Assembly: GCA_029204225.1 (NCBI GenBank)
Contig: CM055112.1
Location: forward strand, 28,720,703-28,784,702
DNA: 64,000 bases
Direction of reading: 5' to 3'
From: Diphasiastrum complanatum
Lineage: Eukaryota > Streptophyta > Lycopodiopsida > Lycopodiales > Lycopodiaceae
The number at the start of each line of letters is the position of its first letter. The stretch's first letter is position 1. The notes beneath the pieces are model-generated. The model worked only from the letters and a program-made list of their open reading frames with translations, searched no databases and was not told the DNA's origin. This document shows positions 1 through 14,100 of the stretch, one piece after another. Position numbers and translations under genes: made by a program.

Positions 1-1702
1 GACCTCTTCATCTAATTTGCCATGCAAGAAGGCTGTCTTCTCGTCCACAATGTGGATCTTGAGGTCATAAGCTGCTGCATATGCAAATAATAGACGTAGG
101 GACGAATGTTTGACGACAAGAGAGAAGGTTTTAAAATAGTCAATACCGAATCTCTGAGAGAAACCCTTTGCTACCAGTCTTGCCTTGTATTTCATCACAT
201 TTCCATCTGGTCCGTATTTGAGCTTGAAGACCCATTTGCATTTGACAGTCTTGCGCTTATGTGGTAATGGCTCCAACATCCATACCTGGTTCTTCCTCAT
301 GGACTCCATCTCTTCGTTCATGGCTTGGATCCATCTGTCTTTTTTTGGACTTTCAATTGCCTCCTCGAACGTCTGTAGTTCGCCACTGAACTCACAGAAT
401 TCTTCTGATGTGAAAGCTGAGTTGTCTGGCACATATCTTGCTGGCGCTCTTCGTGGTCTTGTAGACCTTCTGGGAGATCCTCCTGGAACAGCTATGTCTT
501 TGCCCTTGTCTGCTCTTCTCGGTCTTGAACCATCTTGGTTTACAGAGATTGCGATGGCAGGTTGCCTCTCGAATCTTTCTTCGTCAGCTTCGTCGTTCGA
601 ATGGGAGACGACTCAAAAATCTTCATTTTTGTGTTCGTCTGCTGCTCCCTCTGTCACTGGCAGCAAGTCATAGTATTGTCTCTCCAGAACTTCGTAGCTG
701 ACAAGATCTTTGTTGACCATAGTCCTGCTCTCGTCGAATTTGACATCCCTCACTATTTTCACAATGTTCGTGTCTGGCATGTAGACTTTGTAGTATGACG
801 AATTGTTGTCATAACCTACAAGAAATCTCTGTTCGGCTTTCTTATCAAGCTTTTTTCGAAGCTTATCAGGAATATGTGCATATGTTGCACAACCAAAGAT
901 TCTGACGTGAGACAGGTGGGCTTTCCACCCCACCATAGCTCATGTGGTGTCGTGTGAGGAACACCAGACTTGTCTGTCCTGTTCTAGATGTATGCGGCTG
1001 TAGCTACTGCTTCAGCCCACAATGCCCTTGGAGCTTTCGAATAGGCCATCATGCATCTGGCTGCTTCCATCAGGGTCCTGTTCTTTCGTTCAGCAACACC
1101 CTTGTGCTGCGGTGTGTAGTTAGACTTATACTCACCTCCACTATCTGATCTTAGAACTTTGATCTTCGTACCTGTCTGATTTTTTACCAATGCTTTGAAG
1201 CTCTTGAAATTGTCAAATGCATCTGATTTCTTCTTCAAGAAGTAAATCCACGTCTTAAGTGACATATCATCAATAAAGATCATGAAATAGAAGGCTTTAC
1301 CTAAGGACATAGTCCTCATAGGCCCGCATAAATATGTGTGGATCGAATACAAGATGTTCTTTGCCCTAGCAGCACCACCTTTATTGAACTTCTCTCGATG
1401 ATGCTTCCCATACACACATGATTCACACATCGACTTCAAGTGGTCTTCTATCGTAGGCAATCCTCTCACCATTTCCAATTTCCTCATCAAACTGAGGCTT
1501 CCTAAGTTCAAGTGACCAAGCCTCTTATGCACAGTTCAATTTGCGATGGAATGGACAAGACAAGTCTTTGTTGCTCCTTGATTGTAGCATTCAACCTGTA
1601 CAATTTAGTGTTGGGCTCCTTTATACCATCCGCAATGACTTTAAACTTTTGGTTCACATCCTTCACAAAGCAACGATCATGGGCAAATTCTACTTTCAAC
1701 TT
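1..1702 (-). pseudogene. copia pol: integrase and N-terminal reverse transcriptase, broken
   Basis: The frame resumes directly after an in-frame TAA at 1703-1705. Near 1530 it carries HKRLGHLNLG and then MCESC, the HHCC pre-integrase zinc finger. In the integrase core the first catalytic Asp is replaced by Tyr (IHTYLCGPM; IHTDLCGPM in copy 2). Only 17 residues separate the second Asp (RSDSGGEY) from the Glu of GVAERKN, against 35 in copy 2, so an in-frame loss breaks the D35E spacing. Below about 1130 the protein no longer follows copy 2. The linker and the RT start (KYKARLVAKGFSQR, FLHGKLDEEV) are open to the edge. The enzyme would be inactive. Confidence 0.88.
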
Positions 1703-2832
1703 TTAATCAGTAATGACACCAATAGAAAGTAGATTTTTTTTCAAACCTGATACGTAAAGTACCTCCCTAATTATCTTGCTTTTGCCATCATGTAGTTGGA
1801 TTGAAATGGGGCCTATTTCCTTGATCTTGCACACATCACCATTTTCTTGTGAAACAGACGTTCCATTATCCAACACTTTCAAGCTGCTGAACCAATCCTT
1901 GTTTCCTGTCATATGTCTTGTGGATCCTGAGTCAATGTACCATGTTTGATCATCTTGATTAGATGACAATGCTGATATAAAGATGCTAGAATCTTCAATC
2001 TCACCTTCATCAACAAGATTACCTGCTTGGTTTGGTTTTCCCTTGCATGATTCTGCCAAGAATTTTCGACATTCGCTCTTCCAATGGCCCTTTTTGTCTC
2101 AATGAAAGCATTTGTCTTTCTTCTTGGTCTTGCTAGAAGATCCCTCATCCTCCTGAGTCTTGGTGAATTGTTGTTTAGACTTCTTCTTGCCTTTTCCCTT
2201 GCCTTGTTTTTGGCATGTCGCAAGTGCCTGATCCTCAGTGTTTTGACATCTAGCTTTCACCATTTCTCGCCGTTGCTCTTCCTGCATCAAGATTCCTATG
2301 AGCTCGTCAAAGGTTGACAATCTTTCTCTATTCTGCTCACAAACATCTGATAGGGTTCTGCAATGCCGCACAATGCACTGTGCACCAGCTCCACATCATG
2401 TATGCGCTCACCAATAGAGTGCAATTCATCCCTCATTGTCTTGATTCTGGTCATGTACGTCTGAATGTGCTCTCCTTGTTCCATGTGGGCACTATTCAGT
2501 TTTGACTTCAGAAACATGATTCTTCACAGATTTGACATTTTGAACTGCTCCTTTAGTACATCTTATGCCTGTTTGGGTGTAACAACATCACAAATGTGGG
2601 TAATGATGTGATCCTTCACTGACAAGTTGATGAAGATCAAAGCTTTCCTCACCTTCTTATCGAACACTATGATGTCCGCTTCATTTGGCGGTCTTCTCTC
2701 ATCACCTGTGACAACATCCCACACGTCCTTCTCCATCAGTATGTTTTTCATTTTGAATTTCCACACTGCATAGTTGGCAATCCCGTCCAATTTGCTACTT
2801 TCACTCAAAATAGTTTCTCCCATGTTTGCCAT
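1703..2832 (-). pseudogene. copia gag-protease, broken
   Basis: Starts with ATG at 2832 (MANMGETILSESSKLDG), the same start as the intact gag of copy 2. The UBN2-type copia gag follows, then a lysine-rich linker, a CCHC knuckle whose second Cys has become a TGA stop, and the protease motif WYIDSGSTRHMTG. Breaks include a stop after TPKQA (near 2563) and a frameshift near 2320. It ends at TAA 1703-1705 after GVITD, at exactly the place where copy 2 also stops. Confidence 0.9.
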
Positions 2833-4035
2833 CCCAAAACTGCATGAAACTTCAACCGTAGGCTAAAAGCAGTATGTCGAGGCCAACTGTGATGTCAGAA
2901 GTAAAAAATAATGACCTGCACTTTTTTTCTTACCAGGCCACCCACCGCTTTTCCGCCAAATCGGTGTCGCCTTCCGAAATGCCCTCTGTCACCAACTCCC
3001 AACTCCGTGCCTACTAGATTGGTGAAATCAATTTTGGCGCTCTTTGAACACTTTCTCTGCTGCAATCACTCTATTTTGCGGTACGGTACTTGCAGGTACA
3101 GTCTGGGTGCCCTTTGTTTGGAGGTTATAGCCTTTCGTTTGGGTCAAAATGGATAAAGGAGGTAAAAATAAGGGCTTTTCAAGTTTTTAAACTATTTTTT
3201 CAGAGTGAAGAAACTTCAAACTTCACCCAGCTCCAATTTCAAAGTGAAAATTTTTTATGAAGTTGAAGGCCAATTTACTCTTCAACTCTCTTTAGCTTTC
3301 TTCAAGGCCCCCTTCAAAGTTCATCTAATGGCTAACACAAATCCAATGGTTCAGATCATTTTCATCTCTACCAACGATTCATATGAAGATTAATCCAACG
3401 GCCATTACTATGATTGTGCATCAATCCAAACACTTGCATACACTGGAACACTTTGGAACACTATTTGCCCAGGCAGACTAGACGTGCACGAGGTCTCGCG
3501 ACCTTTCCACGACCTCTCTCCACCTTCTCTTCACCAAAAAAAGTTATGGCAGAACCTGGTTGATCCACACTCGACTGTCCCATGGCCTACTACGGCCCTT
3601 CCTTAGTTGATTGCATGCACCAAGGCACCCTCCTCCATGCTTTTACAGCTCATAAAATGGTCTCCTATAGCTCAGAATTCAAACTTTTGTGCTTCCAAAC
3701 CCTAGGCCAGGGTTTTCCTTGGAAATACTGAACTTGGCTGACTGTTTACATCTCTCTGATTGGCCAATCCTCTTTCTCTAAGGTCACCCTACTGCTAGGA
3801 GTCTCTTTCTACGGAATTTTCAAAATTTCGTCTCTCTGGAATTCTGATTCAGCCGACAACTCCAGTCTCTGAATCCTCTTACAGTCTCAAGCTTAGCAGG
3901 CTTCTGTATGCTAGAAGCTGTGCCCCAGTGCTTCACTTTCCGTCTACAACCCACCGTAAATTCCGAACTCTCAGAAGATTCTTCTCCAGAAGCTCTCTTC
4001 AACGACGACACTATAATGTGTACGCTCCCTGTACG
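2833..4035 (-). other. leader of copia family A copy 1
   Basis: About 1.2 kb between primer site and gag ATG with no usable frame. It is recognisably homologous to 52221-53523 of copy 2, for example around 2890-2935 against 52270-52325. The length is typical of a copia leader carrying packaging signals; that role is inferred. Confidence 0.7.
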
Positions 4036-4047
4036 GCTCTGATACCA
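4036..4047 (-). other. primer binding site, tRNA-iMet type
   Basis: Minus strand reads TGGTATCAGAGC, the standard plant copia primer site complementary to the 3' end of initiator tRNA-Met. It abuts the LTR end at 4048 with no spacer. Confidence 0.92.
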
Positions 4048-4261
4048 ACTTAGAATTTGCTTCGACAGGAACACAGATCATGCTACACAGTAACACAGAC
4101 AGAAAACACTCTCCACAGCAAGCTCACATAGCAACTGTATTTTTCAAAATGAAAATACACTGTACATATAGTTCTTCACTCATGCAACTCATGTATGACC
4201 CAGGTTGCCGTCAACGGGACACATGTCCCGTCGACTCGCCCCGTGGCAAGGCCAATTGATG
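4048..4261 (-). repeat. 5' LTR of family A copy 1, truncated
   Basis: Begins ACTTAGAATT on the plus strand, like both 276-bp LTRs of copy 2, and stays similar until about 4261, where the match stops roughly 60 bp before the expected outer end. The outer boundary and target duplication are therefore lost. Confidence 0.88.
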
Positions 4262-7189
<2,928 letters not shown>

Positions 7190-7545
7190 CATAGGCCTTT
7201 AAATCGAATCCAAAGGATAGCACACATTCTGTACCATAAGCAAAGAAATAGGCATGTAACCAATGAGCTCATTGTAGTTAATGTTGTAAGCCCACACTAG
7301 GTAATGTTGTAAGTTCACACCACCATAAAAACTTTAACATTCTAATCTCTTTGACCATTGGCCACTATTTCATAATATGTTTTTCCAAACTGTCTACTTG
7401 ATCATTCCCTTGTAGATGGTAGGGTGTGGTTTTGTGCTACTTCATAGGTGATCCTTTCACTTCTCTAATAGTCTTATTGATGAAATGAGTTTCACAATCT
7501 GAATTTGATTCCATGAGTGTTCCATATTGGCGAAAGAATAAGTAT
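7190..7545 (-). pseudogene. Ty3/gypsy integrase relic
   Basis: Read on the minus strand from about 7540, the frame gives SDCETHFINKTIREV, then HKTTPYHLQGNDQVD. This is the retroviral-type integrase signature around the second Asp and the Glu-helix region (family pattern SDxxxHF ... TTPYHPQxNGQVE). The C-terminal part continues with frameshifts to about 7190. Stops interrupt it. No LTR or other pol domain can be linked to it. Confidence 0.7.
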
Positions 7546-7608
7546 GGACTTTAGGGATTCACACAAAGAATGAAAACTTTGATACCCTATTCTATATAAT
7601 TAGTTAGA
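7535..7608. repeat. direct repeat, unit 1
   Basis: About 74 bp starting AGAATAAGTATGGACT, repeated with few changes at 7715-7788, exactly 180 bp downstream. Confidence 0.9.
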
Positions 7609-7714
7609 TCAATCTACATATTAGTTCTGCGATTGTATTTCTTGCAAAGTATTGTCAAACGAATTTGCTATGCAAAATAATTTGAAGCATTGTAGACAGC
7701 CTGATGACTATGAT

Positions 7715-7788
7715 AGAATAAGTATGGACTTTAGGGATTCACACAAAAAATGAAAACTTTGATATCCTATTCAATTCAATCAGTTAGC
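7715..7788. repeat. direct repeat, unit 2
   Basis: Second copy of the 7535-7608 segment, differing by a few substitutions. The pair probably reflects a 180-bp local duplication of which only the ends remain alike. Confidence 0.9.
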
Positions 7789-8299
7789 AATGTGGAATAT
7801 GAAATATACATTACAAAATAGAACAAAAATAATGCGAACGTGAACCATGAACTGTATCAAAAATAATACAAAAATAAGAGAAAGCTGATAAGCGATATTC
7901 ATACATAAGATGTTTAGAATGCTTCTTGAAAGGTTATTCAATCAATAACAATGTCTTTACTTTTCTGATGAATCTAATTTGCATCATTGTCATTCTCATA
8001 TTCAAATTATGTATCAGATCATGAATTTTTTTATATAATGCTCTTGACCTAATTCTCGTAATTGATATTAAAAGTGGTCGTTTGATATACCTAGTACTGA
8101 CTCAAAGTTATTGTACTTTGCACAAGCAATAGTAGACATTTGACATAGTTGCTTACGATCATATTTGAGTTTTGTCATCACTGCGTCAAATATTGTCTTT
8201 CACAATCTTGTGATATTTTTTCATGTATTTTTGTAGTTTGTCTATTGTAAACAATTCCTACTCATTTCTATAGATGGTCCTTTGAATTTTGTTTGAATA

Positions 8300-8841
8300 A
8301 GATTTGAAATTTTAAAATGTCGATCCTTTCAGTCAAAAATAAAACTCAACAAAAAAAAGTGCTCCATTTAAAGTGGCACCGTGAAAATGATAAAGAATGT
8401 CAATCAGTATTTTTCTAAGTCAATATTTTCATTGACTGGTCAAAATCAGTATTTTTACTAACTCGGCATTTTTATTGAGTCAGCATTAGTTAGCATTTTG
8501 TTGAGTTGGCATTAGTCATCCTTTTTACGGATTGTTCAAAGTCAATATTTTTGCCAACCAAAGCCTTTTAGTGTTTTTGTTAAGTTGAATTTATGAAACT
8601 TGGCATTTTTTTTCCTACTTATATTTTTCGACATTTTTCTCAAACTATGCCATTTGGAAATTTTCAATCTACGCCGAGTTTCATGTATTTTTGCAAATTG
8701 TGTTGAACTCCATGTATTTCTACAGAGAAAATGCTAGTTGTGTCAACTCTGTGTAGTTCTTCAGACTAACTTACAAACTTGAGTATTTCTACAAATTTGA
8801 CAAGTCCTCATTAAAAGAAGAATTAAGCGAAAATTCTAACA
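8300..8841 (-). repeat. probable copia 3' LTR
   Basis: Directly downstream, in minus-strand sense, of a copia RNase H end. The plus strand ends ATTCTAACA (canonical CA end) at 8841 and is followed by the pyrimidine run CTCCCCCTTA at 8842-8851, which is the complement of a polypurine tract. The left boundary is not resolved; 8400-8580 contains many diverged copies of a short AGTCAGTATTTTT-like motif. Confidence 0.55.
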
Positions 8842-8889
8842 CTCCCCCTTAATGAGAATTCTTGTAACATCTTGATTCTTAATTTGAGT

Positions 8890-9476
8890 ATCTCACAAAA
8901 TCTATTATATCTCTGAATTTAGAGCCTTAGTAAAAATGTCTACAACCATGAATTGTCTTCTACAAAAAATTAAACAAACTTCTCTATTAAGGACTTTCTC
9001 TCTAACATGGTGATATTTTATCTCAATATGTACATTCCTAGAATGAAACCTGAGATTAATGACAATGCAATAGCACTTCGACTGTCACAAGACAATTGAG
9101 TTGAATTATTCTAAGGTAGTCTGATGTCAAAGAATTGTCTAAGCCAAATGCCTTCTTCTATTGCATGTGTTGTGGAGATATATTTTTCTTGTGATAGTCA
9201 AAGTTGGATTTTTCTGAGGTAGTTCGATGTCAGAAAGAATTGTCTAAGCCAAATGCCTTCTTCTATTGCATGTGTTGTGGAGATATATTTTTCTTCAACT
9301 AAAGATAAGGCTACTGAAGTTTGCTTTCTACTATTCCATGAGATTGGATCATTGTTGAGTAGGGGTACATAACTTGATGTGAAACTTCTTGTATCCATGT
9401 TTTTTGAAAAATCCGCATCTGTGAACTTTTGTGAAGATGTTTCTTTTCTTTTCTTGTTGAGCACTTTCGGCACCAT
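8890..9476 (-). pseudogene. copia RNase H relic
   Basis: The minus strand encodes DADFSKNMDTRSFTSS, WNSRKQTSVALS and EEKYIS, the copia RNase H pattern (normally DADWAG, WxSKKQ, AEYxA), and then a tail ending near VDIFTKAL. A tandem duplication of about 105 bp (9105-9193 and 9207-9298) repeats part of the frame. The upstream reverse transcriptase is absent. Confidence 0.75.
9105..9298. repeat. tandem duplication of about 105 bp
   Basis: The 60 bp from 9131 recur at 9236 almost unchanged, including TTGCATGTGTTGTGGAGATA. It lies in the RNase H relic, so it arose after loss of function or disrupted it. Confidence 0.85.
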
Positions 9477-9689
9477 TTTCGCTTCAATTGGAGCTACGGT
9501 TCAATAGTTATACTATACTATTTTTAATGAACTATAAACTACAATGTACATAGAATGGTTAGCCATTGAAAGTAGTGCAGGCAGAAATGACAAAGCATTA
9601 AGCAAAAAATGAATTTATTTTGGTAATTTAAATTTGCCAATCTATGAGACATTCCTTATAAGGTCTTTTTTGGATTTAGAATTCCTCCA

Positions 9690-10440
9690 ATGTATCAACA
9701 CCATTGGATGTTGATGTGAAGCTAACCAAGGAAATGAGTCCTACTTTAGAGCAAGAGAGGCACTTGATGAATGACAAGCCATACAGAAGCTTACTAGGTT
9801 CATTGATGTATGCTATGATTTGTACACGCTCAGATATTGTTGTGGCAATGACAAAGTTAAGTCAAAAGTCTTGACAGATCTGAGCCAAGAACATTGGGCA
9901 ATAGCTAAGCGAGTACTGAGATATCTCAAAGGTACCTCAAAGTATGGAATTCTATTCAAAGAAGATAATAAGACATTGTCGAATATTCAAACTCGGACTA
10001 GGGAGGTGATTTAGATGATAGAAACTCCACCTGTGGTTATATTTTCTTATTAGCAAGATCACCTATCCGATGGAGCTATCACAAACAACATTCTATAGCA
10101 CTTTTCATCAACTGAAGCAAAATACATGGGTTTGTGCCATGCCAGTAAAGAGCACTTGTGGATAAAAAGCCTCATGACGGAAATTGCTATTGAGCAAGCC
10201 ATCATCTTCTTCATTGATAACCAAGGGTGTTCGTTCCTAAGTAAGAAATCCAGTTTTCATAAAAGGAGTAAGCATATCAATATGCAATATGATTTTGTTC
10301 GAGACCTGGTTCAAAGAGGAGTTGATGCCAGTCAAATTCTGTCCTACAATCAAAATGGCAGGTGATATTATGACAAAGGAGTTATTGAAATCTTGTTCTG
10401 TTTTCTTAAGGATTGAAAACATACATGGAAGATAGTGTCA
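9690..10440 (+). pseudogene. copia reverse transcriptase-RNase H relic
   Basis: Plus strand reads TPLDVDVKLTKEMSPTLEQE, then YRSLLGSLMYAMICTRSDI, then stops, then an RNase H end with HASKEHLWIKSLM, IFFIDNQGCS and KRSKHINMQYDFVRD. This is the 3' third of copia pol. It lies in opposite orientation to the relic at 8890-9476, so the two are separate insertions. Confidence 0.75.
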
Positions 10441-11118
10441 TGAAATCGAATAGCTAAGGGGTTTGCCATTTTGCTATGTTCTTGGCATGATCAGTGTGAA
10501 GTTATTGACATGTACTTGTTGGGGTTTATTTAATGGAACAGTACGGGGACAACTTTAACGTGCTTCTTATGATTGTGTCTTTTGCTGTAATTGCTTAATG
10601 TGATGTGTCTTGTCATCCGTACTCTGTTAATGAATATGTTATCAGAACATTCTTTCAACATAATCATGAAGCCATGGGAACAAGGCTCAAGCCACAACCA
10701 CTCCAAGGTGGGCTCAGTTATACATCAGATTCCAGAAGGAATTCAAAACTAAGCTGCCTTCTTAAAACTCATTCTCAGTGCAATGTTATCGGAACATAGG
10801 TTTCAATAAAATGGAAAACGGACAACAGCTTTGACACAACTGAAAAGCTTTTATACATACAGCATTTTGATAATCATACAACTCTGGAACCATACTTCCA
10901 GCTTTAACTTAATAACTTTAGGCTGCATTTCAAATCGCTCAGCCATACTGGCAATAGTATGACGGAGTTCAACGTCAGAATGAAATCAAATGGCACCCAT
11001 AGTGCGATGGTTACTCAACATTAATCTATTGGCATACAGAAACAAAGTGTAGCAATAATTTTTGAAAACCAACCAAATTAATTTCTTGTTATTGAAAGTT
11101 TGTGAAATCAAAAGGATA
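10441..11118. other. 3' flank of the glycolate oxidase gene
   Basis: No coding feature. The 3' UTR of the minus-strand gene lies at the right of this interval, but no unambiguous polyadenylation signal can be fixed by eye. Confidence 0.5.
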
Positions 11119-14100
11119 CTAGAGCCTGGATGCCAAAGGTTGGCCCTCTTCGTTGACTATTTGGATATGTGAGCGACTGATCTCACTTACTTTTGTGCAT
11201 CCTGCTAACGACATGGCTAGCTCAAATTCATCTCGTAGCAATTGCAGGACATTCCTTACACCCGCCTCTCCATCTGTGGCTAATCCATAAACAACTGGCC
11301 TGCCAATCTGCAGATTCAAGATAAAGACCATTCATTTCCGTTATTCCAAGAACGAAAGGAAAGCTAGCACTTTTAACATCGCATTGGCAATATCATACAT
11401 GTCACAAACCCTCTAGACTTAGGAATTATAGTATGCATGCCCATTCCATGTCCATGCCAACAGATATAACTGCCATAACAAAGAACTGGCAGGCATTGAA
11501 TCATAGATACTCCAGAATGTAAACTTTACTGTGAAAATACCTCATCTTCTATGATCATAGGATTTGTTTATAAAGAATCCAGCATTCACAAACTCAGTAC
11601 CCGAATACTGGAACAGGTTTTAGCACAGACGAGCATAAAGAACGTAATTAAAATTTACTCTGAGAATAAAATACATCACGGAAACACATTTGAACTAAAA
11701 GCACCGACCTTGAGGTCTATTAACATGAAAATAGATAGGATCCACGAACTAAGAACTATTTTGGAGGAATGGTGTTGAAGATCAAGAGGTCCTCGTAATG
11801 CAACACAAGCCCTGCTTCTTGGGAGTAAAAAACTTTTTTACATACCCACGATTCCTCAACTGAATCTACTAACAAAGAAGTTTGTAGGTGTCTACTTACA
11901 AAAATGCCTGATGCACCAAGTGCCATGGCCTTGAGAGCATCAGTACCACGGCGCACTCCTCCATCCAGAAATACGGGAATCCGACCTCGGACCGCAGTCA
12001 CCACCTGCTCACATGTTAGGACAAGTGGTCATATTTCAGCAATCTGGTGAGCTCTACTTAGATTGCAATGCAACTGCTCGGGCAGTGTGAATAGACAACT
12101 GTCAAGCCTCCCTAGCGAAACCAATTGGCCCCTCATTTACTCAATATCTTGGTTTTGCTCTTTGCACCTCTGATATGAGCAAAGCCAAGGACGTCTACTT
12201 ACAAACTGCTGCTGTATGTACTAAGTAGTTAATTACACATTATTACAGCCATGCATTTTGAGTTTATTCCCAATCATGTCAATCAGAGAATTCAACTTCT
12301 ACTAGCAGCCAGACTTCTTTGATCTAGCATTAACCAGACTCCAAAACATGACAAGGACATTTTACCAACCAACATGTCAAAAGATACAGTTAAAAAGATA
12401 GATATTGAATGGTGATTAACCTCCTCAAGGGCATCAATTGTTGCAGGTACATAGTCCAACTGTCGAGCACCATGATTAGAAACAATAACCCCTGCTGCAC
12501 CAACTTCAACAGATATTTTTGCTGGAAAAATGCAATGAGGAGCAGATAATCACATCAGATAGCTGATCCATCTAACTGCAAAAGAATGAGAACTAAAATT
12601 TTATCGTCCAAAGCTGGCTACTCCCATATCTAATTCATATAGATTGCTGTCTCGAGAAAGAGGTAACAAGAAGGATGACAGCTTACCATCTTCAGCAGTC
12701 AAGACTCCTTTGACCAAAATTGGCAATTTTGTGATTGTTTGGAGCCATCTGATATCCTGCATCATGCATGCCCTGTCCAAGGCTGTAAACTCTCTATGAC
12801 ATGGAGTTCTAAATGGGTGTGATGGACGTACACAACAACAATCAGCACATGGGGCCTTATACACGATTATCTTTAGTTATCTTTCTTAAATCCTTGTGTG
12901 TCTTTCTAGAGCTGTTCCCCAGAAGTTGATACCAAAAAAAGCCTGTATAAAAACTTTGTTCATTGATCATCATCAGTGAAAGAAAAGATACATCATAACA
13001 ATCCAACACCATAATGTCAGTAAGCACGGCCAAGTGTAAATTGTAGAATGCACTTGTGATGCATGTGAGAAGTCAAATCATGCAGCAGTTCAAAGATTTC
13101 TACTTTCTAGCATGAAGCACTCAGACTCATTATCCACTTTCAAGGTCAAAAACCAAGTACCAAGGAAAATGGCAAAAGAAAATATACACACTGCGATATC
13201 ATAGATTTGATGATCTAGTAGCTTTATGGACTTCTAAAATACGCCATGATGTATTCACACTTAAGGACAATCTTCATAAGAAGTAGAACGTTTAAGGGAA
13301 ATCCTCATGAGAAGTTTCTACTGTAATCAACATATGGAATGTCAAATTTGTGAAAGGTGCTATCAAGCCCCTATCTTCAACCTTTAACAGCCATTTGTGC
13401 TTTCTAGCATCACCTTCAGGCATGGCCCAAACTGCAAGGAAGGCCCTTGATCCTGCTACAACGTCCGTGAAACTGAGGTGGCTTGAGTTGATTGAGGTCA
13501 GTATCCAATGCGTTTGAATGATCTATGATTCCCAAAGACTGAGTGAGATTCGATGCCCTACACATTTTATCAAGATTGTTCAGATTCGCTTGACTTTAGC
13601 GATGATAAAGTCTCTTTTCCAGCAACCCTTCATTGTACTTCATTAACTATATTCTCTTCAAATACAAATTAAGATTTGTATGCTTCTTCCAACTTTTCTC
13701 AGGATTGTCTACAATTGTTAATTCTGCAGCTGATAGCCTGATTCCAAAAGGCCTCATCTTAGCCACTTCTTGAAAGGCTTCCTGTGTTTGCAATGATTTT
13801 AACTTACGAGGTGCAGAATTTTCTCCGCCAATGCCTTGTTGATGTATGTAAATGCCAATAAGATGGTAGGACAAGCATTTGGGAACAGGATTGGTTGTTT
13901 CACGATACTTTGCTAACCAAAAAACACTAATGGAAATGGAAAAATTTGACTACAATGATCAAGCACATGTCAAGATATGAAACGAGACAAGACAATGAGC
14001 ATTTTTCAATCAAAACATATGTTAACATGAATACCACATCTGTCTGCCCCACCTCCTAGAGACTAGATTGCTGTTTCAGCAGAAATTTCAAATATATCTG

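Larger units (their letters stand above)
1..4261 (-). mobile_element. Ty1/copia retrotransposon, family A copy 1 (degenerate, runs off left edge)
   Basis: Seen in sense order on the minus strand: a partial 5' LTR (4261-4048), a tRNA-Met primer binding site (4047-4036), a leader, a gag with a broken zinc knuckle, protease, pre-integrase zinc finger, integrase, and the N-terminal part of reverse transcriptase, which is still open at base 1. LTR, leader and gag-to-integrase match the second copy at 47752-53812 closely (gag N-terminus about 88 percent identical over 89 residues). The copy is broken by several stops and frameshifts and its 5' LTR loses similarity after about 4261, so it is an old truncated insertion. 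Confidence 0.93.

Noticed and set aside
185-798. Plus-strand frames over the left edge
   Set aside because: They overlap copia pol, whose motifs are read on the minus strand.
13647-13874. 75-codon frame in intron 7
   Set aside because: No homology recognised and it lies inside an intron of the same strand.
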